Assembly: GCA_039180225.1 (NCBI GenBank) | Contig: JBCDDQ010000102.1 | Span: 1-15,534 of the forward strand | DNA from: JAAEUE01 sp039180225 | GTDB lineage: Bacteria; Pseudomonadota; Alphaproteobacteria; Rhizobiales; CAJQND01 | Length of the DNA: 15,534 nt | Direction of reading: 5' to 3' | Shown here: one piece after another, positions 13,252 to 15,534 of the stretch | How positions within the stretch are numbered: the first letter of the stretch is position 1 | How the letters are laid out: every line of letters begins with the position of its first letter | The notes under the pieces: model-generated | What the model was told of the DNA's origin: nothing | Seen by the model: only the letters and a program-made list of their open reading frames with translations | The model's database searches: none | Translations under genes and position numbers: made by a program

Positions 13252-15534
13252 ATGCCCGCAACAGTGCGTCCCGGCTTGGAACGGCGTTTGAAGTCTTCGC
13301 TTCAAGGCGAGGTCATGTTCGATAGATTCAGCCGCGGCCGTTATGCCACCGATGCCTCGATTTATCAGATGACGCCATTGGGCGTGGCCGTGCCGCACAC
13401 CCTCGACGACGTGCGGGCAGCGATCGGACTGGCACGGGACGAAGGGGTCCCTCTCCTGCCTCGGGGCGGCGGCACATCGCAAGCCGGCCAGACGGTCAAC
13501 GAAGCTCTGGTGCTCGACAACTCAAAACACCTCAACAAGCTCTTGAGCCTGGATGTGACCGCAAAGCGCTGTGTGGTTGAACCGGGCATCGTGCTTGATG
13601 AGTTGAACCGGCAGCTCAAGCCTCATGGCCTGTGGTTCCCGGTCGACGTCTCCACGGCCTCACGTGCCACGATAGGCGGCATGACCGCGAACAATTCCTG
13701 TGGTGGCCGATCTATCCATTACGGCACCATGCGAGATAACGTGGTCGCCATCGACGCCATCCTCGCAGATGGGACGGAGGCCCATTTCGGCGCCCAGCCC
13801 AGATCCCTTGCCGGCCTCAACGATCCGGTGCGCGAGCGCTTCGAGGCCTTGTTGAAACTGGGAGACCGGGAGGCCGCAGAAGTTGCTGCCCGATTCCCAA
13901 ACGTGCTGCGCCGCGTTGGCGGATACAATCTGGACGCCTTAGTGCCAAACGGGCCGGATGTGAATTTTGCCCATCTGCTGGTCGGCTCAGAGGGCACCCT
14001 CGCCTACTCCACGGCCATCGAGTTGAAGCTCTCTCACCTGCCAAACAACAAGGTCATGGGGGTGTGTCATTTCCCAACCTTCTATCAGGCCATGGATGCC
14101 ACTCAGCATCTGGTGCCGCTCGGGCCGCATGCGGTCGAGTTGGTGGACGCCACCATGATTGCCCTCGCCCGGGACATTGAGCTGTTCCGGCCCACGGTGG
14201 AGAAGTTCGTGAGGGGCGAACCCGCCGCTCTTTTGCTGGTTGAGTTTGCCGAAGCCGATCAGGCCGAAAACCTCCGCCGGCTCACTCAGCTGGACGAACG
14301 CATGGCCGAGCTCGGGTTCACTTGGCAAGGCACGGGTAGGCGCTGGGGCGGCGTGGTGGAGGCGGTTGAACCACGCCTCCAAGGCGCCATCGCCGAAGTG
14401 AGAAAGTCTGGCCTCAACATCATGATGTCTATGAAATCACAGGGAAAACCAGTGAGCTTCGTAGAAGATTGCGCGGTAGAGTTACCTGACCTTGCAGACT
14501 ATACGGAAGGTCTCACAGAGATCTTCCACAAGCATGGCACCACCGGCACCTGGTATGCACATGCCTCCGTGGGCTGCCTTCACGTGCGTCCCGTGCTGAA
14601 CCTTAAACTCGATCAGGATGTGCGCACCTTGCGCGCCATTGCCGAGGAGGCCTTCGACCTGGTGGCCGCCTATAAAGGCTCTCATTCAGGCGAGCACGGA
14701 GACGGCATTGTACGCTCTGAGTTCCATGAAAAAATGTTCGGAACCCGGATGGTCGAAAGCTTCCGTGAAGTCAAACGGCAGTTCGATCCTCGAGGTCTCT
14801 TCAACCCGGGCAAGATTGTCGACGCCCCCAGTATGGATGACCGTACTCTGTTTCGTTTTGCGCCGGACTACCACGTACCGGAATTTAAAACCGCTCTGGA
14901 TTGGTCCGCATGGCCTGGCGCCGGCGGCGGCTTCCAAGGCGCGGTGGAGATGTGCAACAACAACGGCGCATGCCGGAAGCTGACGGGCGGCACCATGTGC
15001 CCCTCCTACCGCGCCACCCGAAACGAGCGCGACACCACGCGCGGACGGGCGAACAGTTTGCGTCTTGCAATCTCCGGCCAGCTCGGACCGGACGCGGTTG
15101 CCTCGGACGAAATGATCGAAAGCCTTAAGCTCTGCGTCTCGTGCAAAGGCTGCAGGCGCGAGTGCCCCACCGGTGTTGACATGGCGCGCATGAAGATCGA
15201 AGTGCTGGCTGCGCGGGCAAAGAATCAAGGTCTCTCATTACACGATCGGCTGGTTGCGTACCTGCCACGCTATGCACCGATGCTCTCGCGCCTGCCTTGG
15301 CTGGCCAACCTGCGCGATCAGGTTCCCGGATTGCCGAAGCTGAGTGAAGCGCTTGCCGGTTTTGCAGCGGGCCGGCCACTGCCGCGATGGGCTCTGCGTC
15401 CCTACGGCGGACCGCCAGATGCTGAGATCACCCCCCGCAGCGTCGTGCTTCTGGCGGACACATTCAACCGTTACTTTGAACCGGAAAACCTGGAAGCGGC
15501 GGAGACCGTTCTCACGGCTGGTGGTTACCGGGTC
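13252..15534 (+). CDS. FAD-linked oxidase with 4Fe-4S ferredoxin domain, YdiJ / D-2-hydroxyacid dehydrogenase-like (3' end beyond window)
   Basis: I translated this frame from ATG 13252 to the last base: 761 codons with no stop, so the gene is incomplete at its C-terminus. The FAD-binding type 4 domain includes PRGGGTSQAGQ (about 70-80), TIGGMTANNSCGGRSIHYG (around residue 140-158) and VGSEGTLAYS (about 244-253). The FAD-oxidase C-terminal domain contains the active-site GEHGDGI (480-486) and ends at LFNPGKIV (about 516-523). A ferredoxin-like region follows, with Cys at 568, 574 and 583 (MCPSY) and a CxxCxxCxxxCP cluster at 628, 631, 634 and 638. YdiJ homologues are about 1000 residues, so the missing part should be the cysteine-rich CCG domain. 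Relatives oxidise D-2-hydroxyacids such as D-2-hydroxyglutarate or D-lactate and pass electrons to a membrane or soluble acceptor. The ribosome site is weak (GGA 8 nt upstream). Confidence 0.9.
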   Translation, partial: MPATVRPGLERRLKSSLQGEVMFDRFSRGRYATDASIYQMTPLGVAVPHTLDDVRAAIGLARDEGVPLLPRGGGTSQAGQTVNEALVLDNSKHLNKLLSLDVTAKRCVVEPGIVLDELNRQLKPHGLWFPVDVSTASRATIGGMTANNSCGGRSIHYGTMRDNVVAIDAILADGTEAHFGAQPRSLAGLNDPVRERFEALLKLGDREAAEVAARFPNVLRRVGGYNLDALVPNGPDVNFAHLLVGSEGTLAYSTAIELKLSHLPNNKVMGVCHFPTFYQAMDATQHLVPLGPHAVELVDATMIALARDIELFRPTVEKFVRGEPAALLLVEFAEADQAENLRRLTQLDERMAELGFTWQGTGRRWGGVVEAVEPRLQGAIAEVRKSGLNIMMSMKSQGKPVSFVEDCAVELPDLADYTEGLTEIFHKHGTTGTWYAHASVGCLHVRPVLNLKLDQDVRTLRAIAEEAFDLVAAYKGSHSGEHGDGIVRSEFHEKMFGTRMVESFREVKRQFDPRGLFNPGKIVDAPSMDDRTLFRFAPDYHVPEFKTALDWSAWPGAGGGFQGAVEMCNNNGACRKLTGGTMCPSYRATRNERDTTRGRANSLRLAISGQLGPDAVASDEMIESLKLCVSCKGCRRECPTGVDMARMKIEVLAARAKNQGLSLHDRLVAYLPRYAPMLSRLPWLANLRDQVPGLPKLSEALAGFAAGRPLPRWALRPYGGPPDAEITPRSVVLLADTFNRYFEPENLEAAETVLTAGGYRV

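Overview
The window comes from a GC-rich alphaproteobacterium, most likely of the Rhizobiales/Hyphomicrobiales type. The main evidence is the grouping of DivK, a DUF3572 protein and a zinc-finger-bearing DNA polymerase IV, an arrangement I know from that order. GTG or TTG starts are common: divK, DUF3572, the ROK kinase, the flippase, the FAD oxidoreductase and the aminotransferase all appear to use one. No tRNA, rRNA, CRISPR array, insertion sequence or prophage was found. Coding density is high and only small gaps separate genes.

Layout. Bases 1-338 (minus) hold most of the cell-cycle response regulator DivK, cut by the window edge. Bases 550-2386 (plus) hold a tightly packed run of DUF3572 protein, HAD-like hydrolase and ROK-family sugar kinase, followed by dinB (2455-3738). 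Bases 3795-7286 (minus) hold three genes in one overlapping unit: an oligosaccharide/polysaccharide flippase, a FemAB/BioF2-like GNAT acyltransferase and a JmjC/cupin_8-like protein. They lie downstream of thrS (7412-9331, minus), which itself follows mnmD (9459-10145, minus). A DAO-type FAD oxidoreductase (10202-11335, plus) is divergent from mnmD. Together the two resemble the halves of the bifunctional tRNA-modifying enzyme MnmC.

The right end (11342-15534) looks like a metabolic locus. A serine-glyoxylate aminotransferase-like gene and a cysteine-dioxygenase-like cupin are co-oriented on minus. Divergent from them is a large FAD plus 4Fe-4S oxidoreductase of the YdiJ / D-2-hydroxyacid dehydrogenase type, which runs off the window. 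The 111-bp space between the two arms is AT-rich. It carries a perfect 18-bp palindrome at 13204-13221 that sits on candidate promoters for both directions, so both arms may answer to one regulator.

The best candidates for undescribed biology are three: the palindrome-controlled aminotransferase/cupin/YdiJ locus (substrate unknown), the flippase-acyltransferase-JmjC operon (possibly modifying and exporting a surface glycan or lipid-linked product), and the split MnmC-like pair. Their functions are inferred from family membership and gene order only.
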